Assembly (NCBI GenBank): GCA_963772295.1
Contig: CAVYWO010000006.1
Location: 1-64,000 of the forward strand
Length of the DNA stretch: 64,000 nucleotides
Direction: 5' to 3'
Source of the DNA: AP-15 sp963772295
GTDB lineage: Bacteria; Pseudomonadota; Alphaproteobacteria; ATCC43930; CGMCC-115725
Positions 1 through 7,711 of this stretch are shown piece by piece. Within the stretch, counting starts at the first letter, position 1, and every line of letters starts with the position of its first letter. The notes under the pieces are model-generated. The model had not been told where the DNA came from. It was given only the letters and a program-made list of their open reading frames with translations, and searched no databases. A program made the translations under genes and the position numbers.

Positions 1-463
1 CGGCATTCCTTCCCGGGCGGCCGATCTTGACGACCGTAAAGTTCGGCGCGGCCAAACCGAACTGCATCGAGAAGGCCTTCAGATCGGCCGCCGCCGTCGG
101 CTGGTCGAAGGCATCGACGATGGCGATGGCGCGCCCGCCACCCGTCGGATTGGCGGTGACGACATTCGGGTCGCAGCCGGCGACGGGTGTGCTCGTCGTT
201 GTGAGCTTGTAGGCGCAGCCGACCGAAGCCGGCGTCCCGAACAGAAAGCCGCGGAACGGGGGGGTTAGCGGGTTTATCAGCTGGTCGTCGCCGGCCGGCA
301 TGAAGACCTCGACGTTGGTATGGGCCCGCACCCCGATGTCGCCCGGCTGCTCGATGCTCAATTCGGGTCTCAGCACCTCTCCGGCGCCCTGAGCCGATGC
401 GCCCGCGAGCGGCAGCGCGGCAAACGCGGCCGCCGTCACGAGCGACCGGCCCGCCGGCGACAA
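1..463 (-). CDS. S53 (sedolisin-type) peptidase, N-terminal part, cut by window edge
   Basis: Secreted serine-carboxyl peptidase whose 3' part lies outside the window. The reading frame from a TTG at 463 begins with a basic and then hydrophobic stretch ending in AGASA/Q, a signal peptide with an AxA-type cleavage site. It continues with the mature start (GFLFGTPASVGC, GCDPNV, NPTGGGRAIAIVDAFDQPTA) typical of secreted S53 enzymes without a long propeptide. The start is uncertain: an in-frame TGA lies two codons upstream of the TTG and a better Shine-Dalgarno sits before an out-of-frame ATG near 470, so a small frameshift at the 5' end is possible. Divergent from the second peptidase at 666. 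Family is secure; activity cannot be judged because the catalytic region is missing. Confidence 0.75.
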   Translation of the reverse strand, partial: MSPAGRSLVTAAAFAALPLAGASAQGAGEVLRPELSIEQPGDIGVRAHTNVEVFMPAGDDQLINPLTPPFRGFLFGTPASVGCAYKLTTTSTPVAGCDPNVVTANPTGGGRAIAIVDAFDQPTAAADLKAFSMQFGLAAPNFTVVKIGRPGRNA

Positions 464-539
464 ACCTCTTCAGATCATCAAGCTTTCTTCCCTTGCTGCT
501 GGTGCGAAACGGCCAATAGCCGATCGATAGTTGAGAATG

Positions 540-555
540 TGTGAGAAATTTCACA
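540..555. promoter_or_regulatory. candidate CRP/FNR-family operator
   Basis: TGTGA-N6-TCACA with spacer GAAATT is an exact match to the consensus half-sites and spacing of CRP-type regulators. Each arm is extended by one pairing base (GTGTGA/TCACAC). It lies in the 202-bp gap between two divergent peptidase genes, 77 bp from one start and 110 bp from the other, so it could control both. The match is seen; regulator binding is inferred. Confidence 0.5.
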
Positions 556-665
556 CTCGCCCGTCTCGGAGATCCGTATGTTGACGTTATCGGTCAGGTT
601 CGGGGGGACGCCACGATGCAGCGGGTCATCGACGCCGCCGAAAACCAATCCACAGGAAGATTCCA

Positions 666-2393
666 GTGAACACATTCGTCCGCAACGCGGTCGCGGCATT
701 GGGCCTTACCGCCATATTCGTGTGTGCGACCGCGGTTACCCCATCCGCCGCTCAGCAGGACACGGTGCTGGTCCGGAGCGCCCAGCCTTTCGGCGCCGAT
801 GTCACCGTCGTCGGTGCTGCCGACGACCGGGCCGGCTTCGAGTTCCAAGTCGCCCTGAAGCTGCGCAACGTCGAGGAATTCCACGCCCGGCTCGGCCGTG
901 GCGAGGAGATTTCCGATGACGATCTCGAAGCGCGCTACCTGCCAACCGCGGCAAGCTACCAGGCGGTCATCACCTGGCTCACGGCGAGCGGCCTCGCCGT
1001 CACGCGGACCTACGAGAACCGGGTCACCGTCGAGGTCGCCGGCTCGGTCGGCGCCGTGCGCGCGGCGTTGCATGTGCCGTTCAAGCGCGTGCGCGTCGAG
1101 GGCGCTGAATATATCGCCACCGATGCCGCGCCGGTGGTGCCGGCAGCGATCGCCGCGGTGATCGAGGGCATCAGTGGCCTGCAGCCCTATCGGCATCTGA
1201 ACAAGCTGATCCGCTTCGGGGTGACGACGCCGGCTCCCGCGATCACTCCCGAGGCTGTGATCACCGGCAATTACTTTCCAGCCGGTATTCTCGAGGTCTA
1301 CCAGGCGCTCCCCTATCTCAAGCAGAGCGGACGGGGCACAACGACCGCGATCCTTATCGACACCTTCCCGCACGCGAGCGACGTCACGGCTTTCTGGAAG
1401 CTCACCGGCATCCCGCAATCGCTTAATAATATCACCTTCATCCAGACCGTCGCCGGCGCGTTGCCGGCACCCTCGGGCGAAGAAAGCCTCGACACGGAGT
1501 GGTCAAGCAGTATCGGCTATGGTTCGAAAGTGCGCGTCTACGCGACAAAGGATCTGAGCTTCCCGCATCTCAACACCGGCTATCAGGCGATCCTGAGCGA
1601 CCTCAAGCACGGCGTAAAGATCGAACAGATGTCGGTGAGCCTGGGCCTCGGCGAGCTCTGCACCCCACGCGTCGAAGTCAACACCGAAGAGAACCTTCTG
1701 AGCCTGATTGCCGCGAAAACCGTCAGCATCTTCATTGCGTCGGGCGACGACGGCTCGCGCGAGTGCGGCAACAGCAATCCGCCGAACCCCTCCTGGCCAT
1801 CCACCAGCCCGTTCGTAACCGCCGTTGGCGGCACCCACCTGATCGCGCAAATCATCAGCAGCACCAAGCTCAAGATCGAGAGCGAGACAGGTTGGACCGG
1901 CAGCGGCGGCGGCTTCAGCCGGGTCTTCTCGGCGCCATCGTACCAGACGTTCCTCGGAGCGTCGGCCCGCGTTGTTCCCGACGTCGCAGCCGACGCCGAT
2001 CCGGAGACGGGCGTGGTCATCGTGCTCGACGGTAACGAGATGACCGTCGGCGGCACCTCGGCATCCACCCCGATCTGGGCGGGCATGGCATCTCTGATCA
2101 ACCAGGCGCGGATCGCCGCCGGCAAAAAGCCGCTCGGGCAGCTCAATCCGCGGATCTATCCGATCCTGCAATCAACGACCTATACGAAGAACTTCCACGA
2201 CGATATCGGCGGCTGCACTCAGGACTTCTGTGCCGTCAAGGGTTACGACCTCGTGACCGGCATGGGATCGCCGGTGATGAACGTGCTGCTGCCGACGCTC
2301 GTGGCCCAGCCCCAGCTAGCTAACTTTCCGGCGCAAAAATACACGTCTAACTCACTGATTTCGAACAGCAGATCAGCGCACCGGCGTGCTTGA
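666..2393 (+). CDS. S53 family peptidase (sedolisin/pro-kumamolisin type), C-terminus altered by IS insertion
   Basis: Secreted serine-carboxyl endopeptidase precursor of 575 residues. Residues 1-29 are a signal peptide (ends SAAQQ). Residues about 35-190 match the Pro-kumamolisin activation domain (FEFQVALKLRN, YLPTAASYQAVITWL). The catalytic domain has the ExxxD pair Glu272/Asp276 (EESLDTEW), the oxyanion region ASGDDG, the nucleophile Ser465 in GGTSAST and the calcium site near YDLVTGMG, so all catalytic residues are present. Family similarity ends near residue 552 (NVLLPTLVA). The last 24 residues are encoded by the left end of the IS starting at 2323. Without the insertion the frame would resume at 4405 and stop at 4519. 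Probably still functional. Confidence 0.9.
   Translation: MNTFVRNAVAALGLTAIFVCATAVTPSAAQQDTVLVRSAQPFGADVTVVGAADDRAGFEFQVALKLRNVEEFHARLGRGEEISDDDLEARYLPTAASYQAVITWLTASGLAVTRTYENRVTVEVAGSVGAVRAALHVPFKRVRVEGAEYIATDAAPVVPAAIAAVIEGISGLQPYRHLNKLIRFGVTTPAPAITPEAVITGNYFPAGILEVYQALPYLKQSGRGTTTAILIDTFPHASDVTAFWKLTGIPQSLNNITFIQTVAGALPAPSGEESLDTEWSSSIGYGSKVRVYATKDLSFPHLNTGYQAILSDLKHGVKIEQMSVSLGLGELCTPRVEVNTEENLLSLIAAKTVSIFIASGDDGSRECGNSNPPNPSWPSTSPFVTAVGGTHLIAQIISSTKLKIESETGWTGSGGGFSRVFSAPSYQTFLGASARVVPDVAADADPETGVVIVLDGNEMTVGGTSASTPIWAGMASLINQARIAAGKKPLGQLNPRIYPILQSTTYTKNFHDDIGGCTQDFCAVKGYDLVTGMGSPVMNVLLPTLVAQPQLANFPAQKYTSNSLISNSRSAHRRA
2314..2322. repeat. 9-bp target-site duplication, left
   Basis: AGCTAGCTA directly precedes the left inverted repeat of the IS. 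The same nine bases directly follow the right inverted repeat at 4405-4413. Confidence 0.75.
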
Positions 2394-2492
2394 TTGTACG
2401 GATTTGACGACGGCGCGCTGACGCATCGGCCTACAAAAGTTTTCGCCGAAAGGGGTTGACGCGGTGCGGCCGGCATTGTATCATTTCTTTAG

Positions 2493-2840
2493 ATGAAACG
2501 AATCGCCGACATCCTCGACACCCGCCAGGAACTGGTCAACCAGTTGCCGGTGACCGGGGAGATCGTGCGCGGTTCGCTGCTGGAGCGCACCGTCCGTCAC
2601 CGCAGCGGTTGCACGGTCTGCGCTGCCGGCGGGGGCCATCCGCTGTCGGTTCTGACGGTCAGCTATCCGGGCGCACGGACGCGGCAGTTCAGCCTGCGGC
2701 GCGAACAGGTCGACGAGGTCCGGCGCTGGCTGGGCAACTACCACAAGCTGAAGCAGGCGATCGAGGCGATCTGCGAGATCAACCACGATTTGCTGCGGCC
2801 TGAGGACGGCGGCCGGCGGCGGAGCGGCCAGCGTGATTGA
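2493..2840 (+). CDS. DUF6788-type IS passenger protein
   Basis: A 115-residue protein with a central CxxC (RSGCTVCAAGGGHP) followed by SYPGARTRQFSLRREQV and a helical C-terminus (LKQAIEAICEINHDLL). I recognise this as the DUF6788 pattern, which is regularly found beside transposases of this type. It overlaps the transposase start by 8 bp, suggesting translational coupling. The function is not known; a DNA- or transposase-binding accessory role is inference from context only. Confidence 0.7.
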   Translation: MKRIADILDTRQELVNQLPVTGEIVRGSLLERTVRHRSGCTVCAAGGGHPLSVLTVSYPGARTRQFSLRREQVDEVRRWLGNYHKLKQAIEAICEINHDLLRPEDGGRRRSGQRD

Positions 2841-4282
2841 GCGGTGGCGGGCGCAGCGCAGTTTCGGCGACGGGCTGATCACCGCCGAGATCGCCGACTT
2901 GTACGAAGCCTGGATGCGACAGGCCGATCGCGTGCTGGATGACCCGCAGATCCTCGCCCCGGTATACGAGGCCCTCGCCCAGCGGTGCCCGAAGAGCCGC
3001 AGCCGCGGCCGGAAGGGAGCCCCGGCCGAGGTGGTGCTGCGGCTCTTGGTGCTCAAGCACATCCGCAACTGGAGCTACGACGTGCTCGAGCGCGAGGTGC
3101 GCGCCAACCTGGTCTACCGCGATTTCACCCGCGTCGGCGGTACCAAGATGCCGGATGCCAAGACCATGGGCCGCTGGGGCGTGGCGCTGGGGCCAGCGAC
3201 GATCAAACAGATCCACGAGCGGATGGTGCAGATCGCACGCGAGGCCGGCGTGGCACCCGGCCGGCGCATGCGGATCGACACCACGGTGGTCGAGACCAAC
3301 ATCCACTATCCAATCGACAGCACGCTGCTCGGCGACGGCGTGCGGGTGCTGACCCGGACGATGCAGCGGATCGGCAAGATCGTCGGCCCGGTCGGCGCCA
3401 AGCTGCGCGATCGCAGTCGCAGCGTCAAATATCGCCTGCTGGAGATCGCCCGCGCAGCACGTGGCAAGGTGCCCGACCGCGCCAAGATGGCGCAGGCCTA
3501 CGGCAAATTGCTCGACACCACCGCGCGGGTGATAGGACAGGCCAAGCGTTATGCCGGCGAGATCAACCAAGGCGTCAAATGCGCCGTCGACGCCGGCAAG
3601 CAGCCGGTGCTGGAGGGACTGCGCGCGACGCTGGACACAATGGTGCCACTGGTGCGGCAGGTGATGCGCCAGACCCGGGCCAGGGTGCTGGCCGGCGATA
3701 CCCACGCCGAAGGCAAGATCGTCAGCGTCTTCGAGCCCACCACTGAAATTATTCGCAAGGGGAAGGCCGGCAAGCCCACCGAATTCGGCAAGATTGGTCA
3801 AAGTGCAGGAGGCCGAGAACCAGATCATCACCGAATACGAAGTCTACGACCGGCGCCCGAGCGATGCCGACTTGCTGCTCGCCGCAATCGCGACGCACGA
3901 GACCAGGCTCGGCCGCGTCCCGCACCTGGTGGCCGCCGACGCCGCCTTCTACTCCGCCAAAAACGAGGCGGCGGCCAAGGCCAAAGGCGTCAAACGCGTT
4001 TCTATCCCCAATCGCTCCAGCAAGAGCCCGGCCCGCAAACGCGAGCAGAAAAAGCGCTGGTTCCGCAACGGCCAGAAATGGCGAACCGGATGCGAGGGCC
4101 GCATCAGCGTGATCAAACGCCGGCACGGCCTCAATCGCAGCCGATACAAGGGGGATGACGGCATGAAGCGCTGGGTCGGGCTCGGCGTGATCGGCGACAA
4201 CCTGATCAATATCAGCCAAGCCTTGGCCAAGCCCAAACCGCCGGCACGCCGACTTCCCAGAGGAGCAACGCTCGGAAACTGA
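2833..4282 (+). pseudogene. IS transposase (ISNCY-like), frameshifted
   Basis: DDE transposase that would catalyse movement of the surrounding element. A GTG start at 2833 opens the first frame through about 3790 (LRLLVLKHIRNWSYDVLEREV, RIDTTVVETNIHYPID, GDTHAEGKIVSVFEPTTEII). The rest (VKVQEAENQIITEYEVY, LVAADAAFYS, RISVIKRRHGLNRSRY) is in another frame to 4282. One extra base in the run AGATTGGTC near 3792 explains the break. A programmed frameshift is not supported because no slippery heptamer or downstream structure is obvious and the first DDE residue lies upstream of the break. Likely inactive unless it is a sequencing error. Confidence 0.85.
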
Positions 4283-4404
4283 ACCGTCAGCTCCTGCTCA
4301 CCGACACCAACACCACAGATCCCGCCGGCCAGCCGCCGGCGCGATCTCGCTTGCCATGCGCAGCCGACCACCCTGCCAATAACCCGAATTTTGCGCCGGA
4401 AAGT

Positions 4405-4413
4405 AGCTAGCTA
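4405..4413. repeat. 9-bp target-site duplication, right
   Basis: AGCTAGCTA immediately after the right inverted repeat of the IS, identical to 2314-2322. Confidence 0.75.
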
Positions 4414-4866
4414 AACGTAGAAACCCGACCGACCCGCGATCGTGGCGGCTTACTATGAATGAAAACGATTCGATGCACTTCTTGGAAGAGTGGAAGATAC
4501 CCTTGACCAGCAAATAGGTGACGCGGACCTCGTCATCTATGCTTCGACTGTGGCTGGCGATGATAGGACTTGGTATTACGCTTGTGCGACCGATTTCATT
4601 GGCGGCTGTATAAAACGAATTCCTTCGCGTGTATTCTGTAAATCACTCTGAATGACGATTGATACGGGATTCTTAGTCCATTTTTGCCTCCAACGTTAGA
4701 GCGGGATTGCATCATCGAAAGGCCGGCCGTCGCCCTTGCCGGAACGCCGCGGGGGCGCGTGGTACGGGCGCGCCTCTTGCCGCCCCAACCTCGATCAGCC
4801 GCCTACGACCGGATGATGAGCGGCAAGGTGCGATTTCGCGTCATCCTCAAGATGCGCTGAGGTCCA
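4414..4866. other. intergenic; residual 3' end of the S53 gene, otherwise nothing recognised
   Basis: If the IS and one target copy are removed, the peptidase frame would run on for about 35 codons to a TAG at 4517-4519, so 4414-4519 probably held the original C-terminus. The remainder to 4866 is an AT-richer patch (4500-4700) with no recognisable gene. Confidence 0.4.
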
Positions 4867-5478
4867 CTACCCGAGCGACTTCACTGGTCCGCGCGCGCGG
4901 GCCTGCTCGGCCGAGTGTGAACCATTCTGAGATCGCCGACTGAAATCGAGTTGTGTCAGCGACTGCGCCACCACGCCCCGGCCCAGAATCCGCACCTCGC
5001 CGATGTCCTGCAGCCAGAAATGCGGGCGGCTGTCCGGGTGCACGCACTCCACCCTGAAATTATCGAGTGCAAGCCGGTCGATGTGCCGTGCGAACAGGCC
5101 GCAGGCGGGCAATTCGGTGCCGAAACACTCGGGATCGGGATAGGATTCCTCCGCCTCCGGCGGCTCAAGTGCGGCCATGGCCGGCGTGCCACCGCCTTTG
5201 ATGCGCATAAGGAAATCGGTGATCTCGACATCCCCGATCCGGTAGCCGGGCATGCCGCAGATGATGGCGGGAACGGTGGTGAGCCACTGCTCGGCCAGCA
5301 CGTTGCGGATTTTGATCCCTGTCATTCTGCCGGGCGCCGACCCGTCCGGCCCGTGCAGGCGCCCGCCCAAGCGGATAAATAGCGGCGCCGTGCGCAGGTC
5401 GTACATCTCCAGCCCATCGACGAGAATGTCTTCGAGATCGCCCCCGAAGGGTCGATCGCCCAGCTGCCCTCCTTTGTA
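4867..5478 (-). pseudogene. glycoside hydrolase family 28 (polygalacturonase-like), C-terminal fragment
   Basis: About 200 residues matching the C-terminal half of bacterial GH28 enzymes (GDLEDILVDGLEMYDLRTAP, PLFIRLGGRLHGPDG, MTGIKIRNVLAEQ, PAIICGMPGYRIGDVEITDF, MAALEPPEAEESYPDPECFG). These are rungs of the pectin-hydrolase beta-helix. The catalytic Asp-rich half is absent: similarity stops at a 16-bp palindrome at 5479-5494, upstream of which the frame is unrelated. A 5'-deleted remnant without catalytic function. Confidence 0.75.
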
Positions 5479-5494
5479 TCCGTTACGTAACGGA
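5479..5494. repeat. 16-bp perfect palindrome at GH28 break point
   Basis: TCCGTTACGTAACGGA is a perfect inverted repeat exactly where GH28 homology ends. Related bases recur at 7426-7439 (TTCCGTTGCGTAACG) and about 24969-24979 (TTCCGTTACGC), both at the right ends of the duplicated monooxygenase segment. Confidence 0.5.
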
Positions 5495-5811
5495 AACCGT
5501 GATGCCAAAGGGACCAAGGCGGCGATTTGCAAGCGGCCAACCGTCGTCGACTATCCCGGCGACGGCCGGCTTGCGATGCGCGCCGACGGGGTCGCGCGCG
5601 CTTGCCGCATCTTTCAACGAGCCGAGCGCGCCGACGCTCGCTCGGTAGACTACGGGTGCGATCTCAAGCGCCCCTGCATCGGGCGTCGGTCGGGCGCTGC
5701 GCGACGCCGGGGCTCCGCGCCGGCCCAACGCCCGACCCCAACAACAGCGGGGTGTCATTTCCTCGCAGCGTGAGGCTGACGGAAAGGCTGTAGTTCGGAA
5801 GAGATTAGGCG
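5495..5811. other. no recognisable gene
   Basis: GC-rich, with open frames on both strands but none with a start, ribosome site and recognisable motifs together. Lies between the GH28 remnant and the duplicated monooxygenase segment. Confidence 0.4.
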
Positions 5812-7437
5812 CTGTAGGCTCAGGAACTCATTGTACAAGCCAGATCACTCATCAGGTCGAACTATCCGAAATTTAGCTCGCAAACCGGCTGAGCACGCGG
5901 CTACGCAGCGGCTCCTGCTGCAATACCGAAAGAGGCTGAACGAGGTGAAAGACTTCCGTCATAAGGCGCAGGACCCCCGGGTCTTCTAGCGCAAGCTTGT
6001 CCAGCTCCGCGAAATACCGTGCGCGTTCTTCCGTCCCAGGTGGGCGTACGCCGCGGGTTTGTGGGAATGCAAAGTCGGCGCCGGCGGCAAAATTCCAGGG
6101 CGTGCTGTTGAACTCGGCCGCTTGAGTAAAGAAGGAGGAAGCGATCCCGCCGAACCCGCGAGATTGCTTCGCACAATCAGATAGAATCTGTTGCAAAATT
6201 GCTACTTGCTTTGCCGCCGCGCTCATCCCTTGCGCGTAAATCGGATTGAAGTGACAGAGAGCGTCGCCGATCACCACAAACCCTCCCGGGCAGGGCTTCA
6301 TTCGCTCGTAATGCCGTTGCGTGCTGCTGACAAATCGTTGGTGAGCGATTGGGGTGAGCTGCTCGCCATCTTTGATAATCTGATACGCCAAGTCAGAGTG
6401 AAGCTCCTTGGCGAAAGCAATAAGTCCCGCTTTGTCGGTTGGCGGGAAATCGCCAAAGCGACCGATCAGGCTCACGAGCAGTGTCCCATTTTCAATTGTG
6501 ATCACGTATCCTCGACGTGTGAACTGAGGCGCTGGACCAGTAATAAATATGAGTGGTTCGCCGGAGAAGGACTCGGGTTTGCGGAAGTTCGCCGTGCTGT
6601 AAGCAGTGTCCAGGCCGATTACAGTTTCCTCTGGCGAGGAAAATCCGATGGGCGCAAGCCATTGCCGAGCCCTGTGTGCTCGGCCGGTCGCATCGACTAC
6701 CAGCTCCGCCTCGATCGATCGTAAATCGACGCAGCGCACCCCCAGAACGGTGGCATCGCGACAAATCAGTTCCGTAACCGCAGTGCCATACTCAAAATGA
6801 ATATTCGAGATTTCTGCTGTCCGCCGGCGAATGACAAATTCGAGCAGACCACGACTGGCGCAATAACCTTCTAAGTCAGAATCAAATGGTGTTCTCATGG
6901 AACCAGTAAAATTGTAGGCCCTGCCCTTCGGTAAATACCAGACAGCATCGCGACCCATAGCTATTCTTGTCGCGCCATGTCGCCTGAGCTCGTCAGTGAT
7001 TGAGGGATAGAGTGATGAAATAACATTCAGACCACCCTGCAGAAACGCATGAAGATGATGGCCTTGCGGAACGGATTTATGAACGACCGGCCTGTCCTCA
7101 ATTTCGTCTCGGTCGATGGCTATAACCTGATCGAAATATTCGGACAGCACGCGGGAGGTCATCAGACCCGCGATGCTGGCGCCGATGACAATGGCTCGCT
7201 GTCCGAGTGTCTTTGTCACGGGACCAACACTGTCAAGATATGCTTAGGTGCATTCTGTGGCAGAACCCGAAGCAAACTTCAACAGGCCACTCGCGGTGAC
7301 CCTTAGCTATTGTCGGTAACGGCCAGCGGCGGCGCTTGCGGCTGGGCGGGCACCTCGCTACGGTGCCGCCGCGGCCTGAGGCAGCGGCCCGGACGGATGG
7401 CTGATCGCCCCGCTGCCCATTATATTCCGTTGCGTAA
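5812..7437. repeat. 1.6-kb duplicated segment, copy A
   Basis: Near-identical to 23348-24979 in the same orientation: from the shared GCTGTAGGCTCAGGA at the left, through a complete monooxygenase gene and about 200 bp upstream of it, to a shared CCATTATATTCCGTT at the right. Differences are scattered substitutions and small indels, including some that alter the protein. Its base composition is visibly more AT-rich than the neighbours, suggesting acquisition from elsewhere. Confidence 0.9.
5873..7219 (-). CDS. FAD-dependent monooxygenase/oxidoreductase, copy A
   Basis: Flavoprotein of 448 residues. The N-terminal Rossmann fold (AIVIGASIAGLMTSRVLSEY, then acidic VIAIDRDE) binds ADP of FAD. The second FAD motif is VVIGDALCHFNPIYAQGMS around residues 310-330. 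The fold resembles PHBH/halogenase-like hydroxylases; the substrate is unknown. GTG start without a strong Shine-Dalgarno. Compared with copy B it has lost seven C-terminal residues, because a Gln codon (CAA) is TAA here. No operon partner: it is followed by a remnant region and preceded by a second, unrelated FAD monooxygenase 490 bp away. Confidence 0.8.
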   Translation of the reverse strand: MTKTLGQRAIVIGASIAGLMTSRVLSEYFDQVIAIDRDEIEDRPVVHKSVPQGHHLHAFLQGGLNVISSLYPSITDELRRHGATRIAMGRDAVWYLPKGRAYNFTGSMRTPFDSDLEGYCASRGLLEFVIRRRTAEISNIHFEYGTAVTELICRDATVLGVRCVDLRSIEAELVVDATGRAHRARQWLAPIGFSSPEETVIGLDTAYSTANFRKPESFSGEPLIFITGPAPQFTRRGYVITIENGTLLVSLIGRFGDFPPTDKAGLIAFAKELHSDLAYQIIKDGEQLTPIAHQRFVSSTQRHYERMKPCPGGFVVIGDALCHFNPIYAQGMSAAAKQVAILQQILSDCAKQSRGFGGIASSFFTQAAEFNSTPWNFAAGADFAFPQTRGVRPPGTEERARYFAELDKLALEDPGVLRLMTEVFHLVQPLSVLQQEPLRSRVLSRFAS

Positions 7438-7509
7438 CGAAATTTTTCTGCCAAAGCCCAACGCGCCGTGGCTTGGGCGGGTTTTTGAGGGATCGAGAGA
7501 TCTACCCCG

Positions 7510-7686
7510 ATGCGTAAGGAGCTGGCAGTTCGGCAGTCGCCGAGTGGCGGGAGCCGGGTCCGTTGGTCCTTCGCCGCGACGACCGCCAACGGCGAGGTCG
7601 CGCCGATAACGGTCATCCGCGGGATCGCAACGGAACCGCAAGGCTCTACGATAAGCGGCCCTTCGTTTACGTTCGTGTCTGACTAA
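7510..7686 (+). CDS. short hypothetical ORF
   Basis: A 58-codon ATG frame between the duplicated segment and the next FAD monooxygenase, ending TISGPSFTFVSD. No Shine-Dalgarno, signal or known motif was recognised. The rest of 7438-7711 holds nothing else I can name. It could be a fragment or chance. Confidence 0.2.
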   Translation: MRKELAVRQSPSGGSRVRWSFAATTANGEVAPITVIRGIATEPQGSTISGPSFTFVSD

Positions 7687-7711
7687 CGACGACCTGTCGC
7701 GGGCGCCGCCC

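Larger units (their letters stand above)
2323..4404 (+). mobile_element. insertion sequence of about 2.08 kb with DUF6788 passenger (ISNCY-like)
   Basis: Bounded by perfect 16-bp terminal inverted repeats, ACTTTCCGGCGCAAAA at 2323-2338 and its complement at 4389-4404, and flanked by a 9-bp direct repeat AGCTAGCTA. Inside are a small DUF6788-type gene and a DDE transposase read in the same direction. The intact ends and target duplication mark a real, fairly recent insertion into the 3' end of the S53 peptidase gene. Assignment to the ISNCY group (IS1202/ISDol1-like) rests on remembered transposase motifs and is tentative. Confidence 0.85.

Noticed and set aside
2833..4282. Programmed frameshift in the IS transposase
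   Set aside because: No slippery heptamer or stimulatory structure is visible, and related transposases of this type are, to my knowledge, single-frame.
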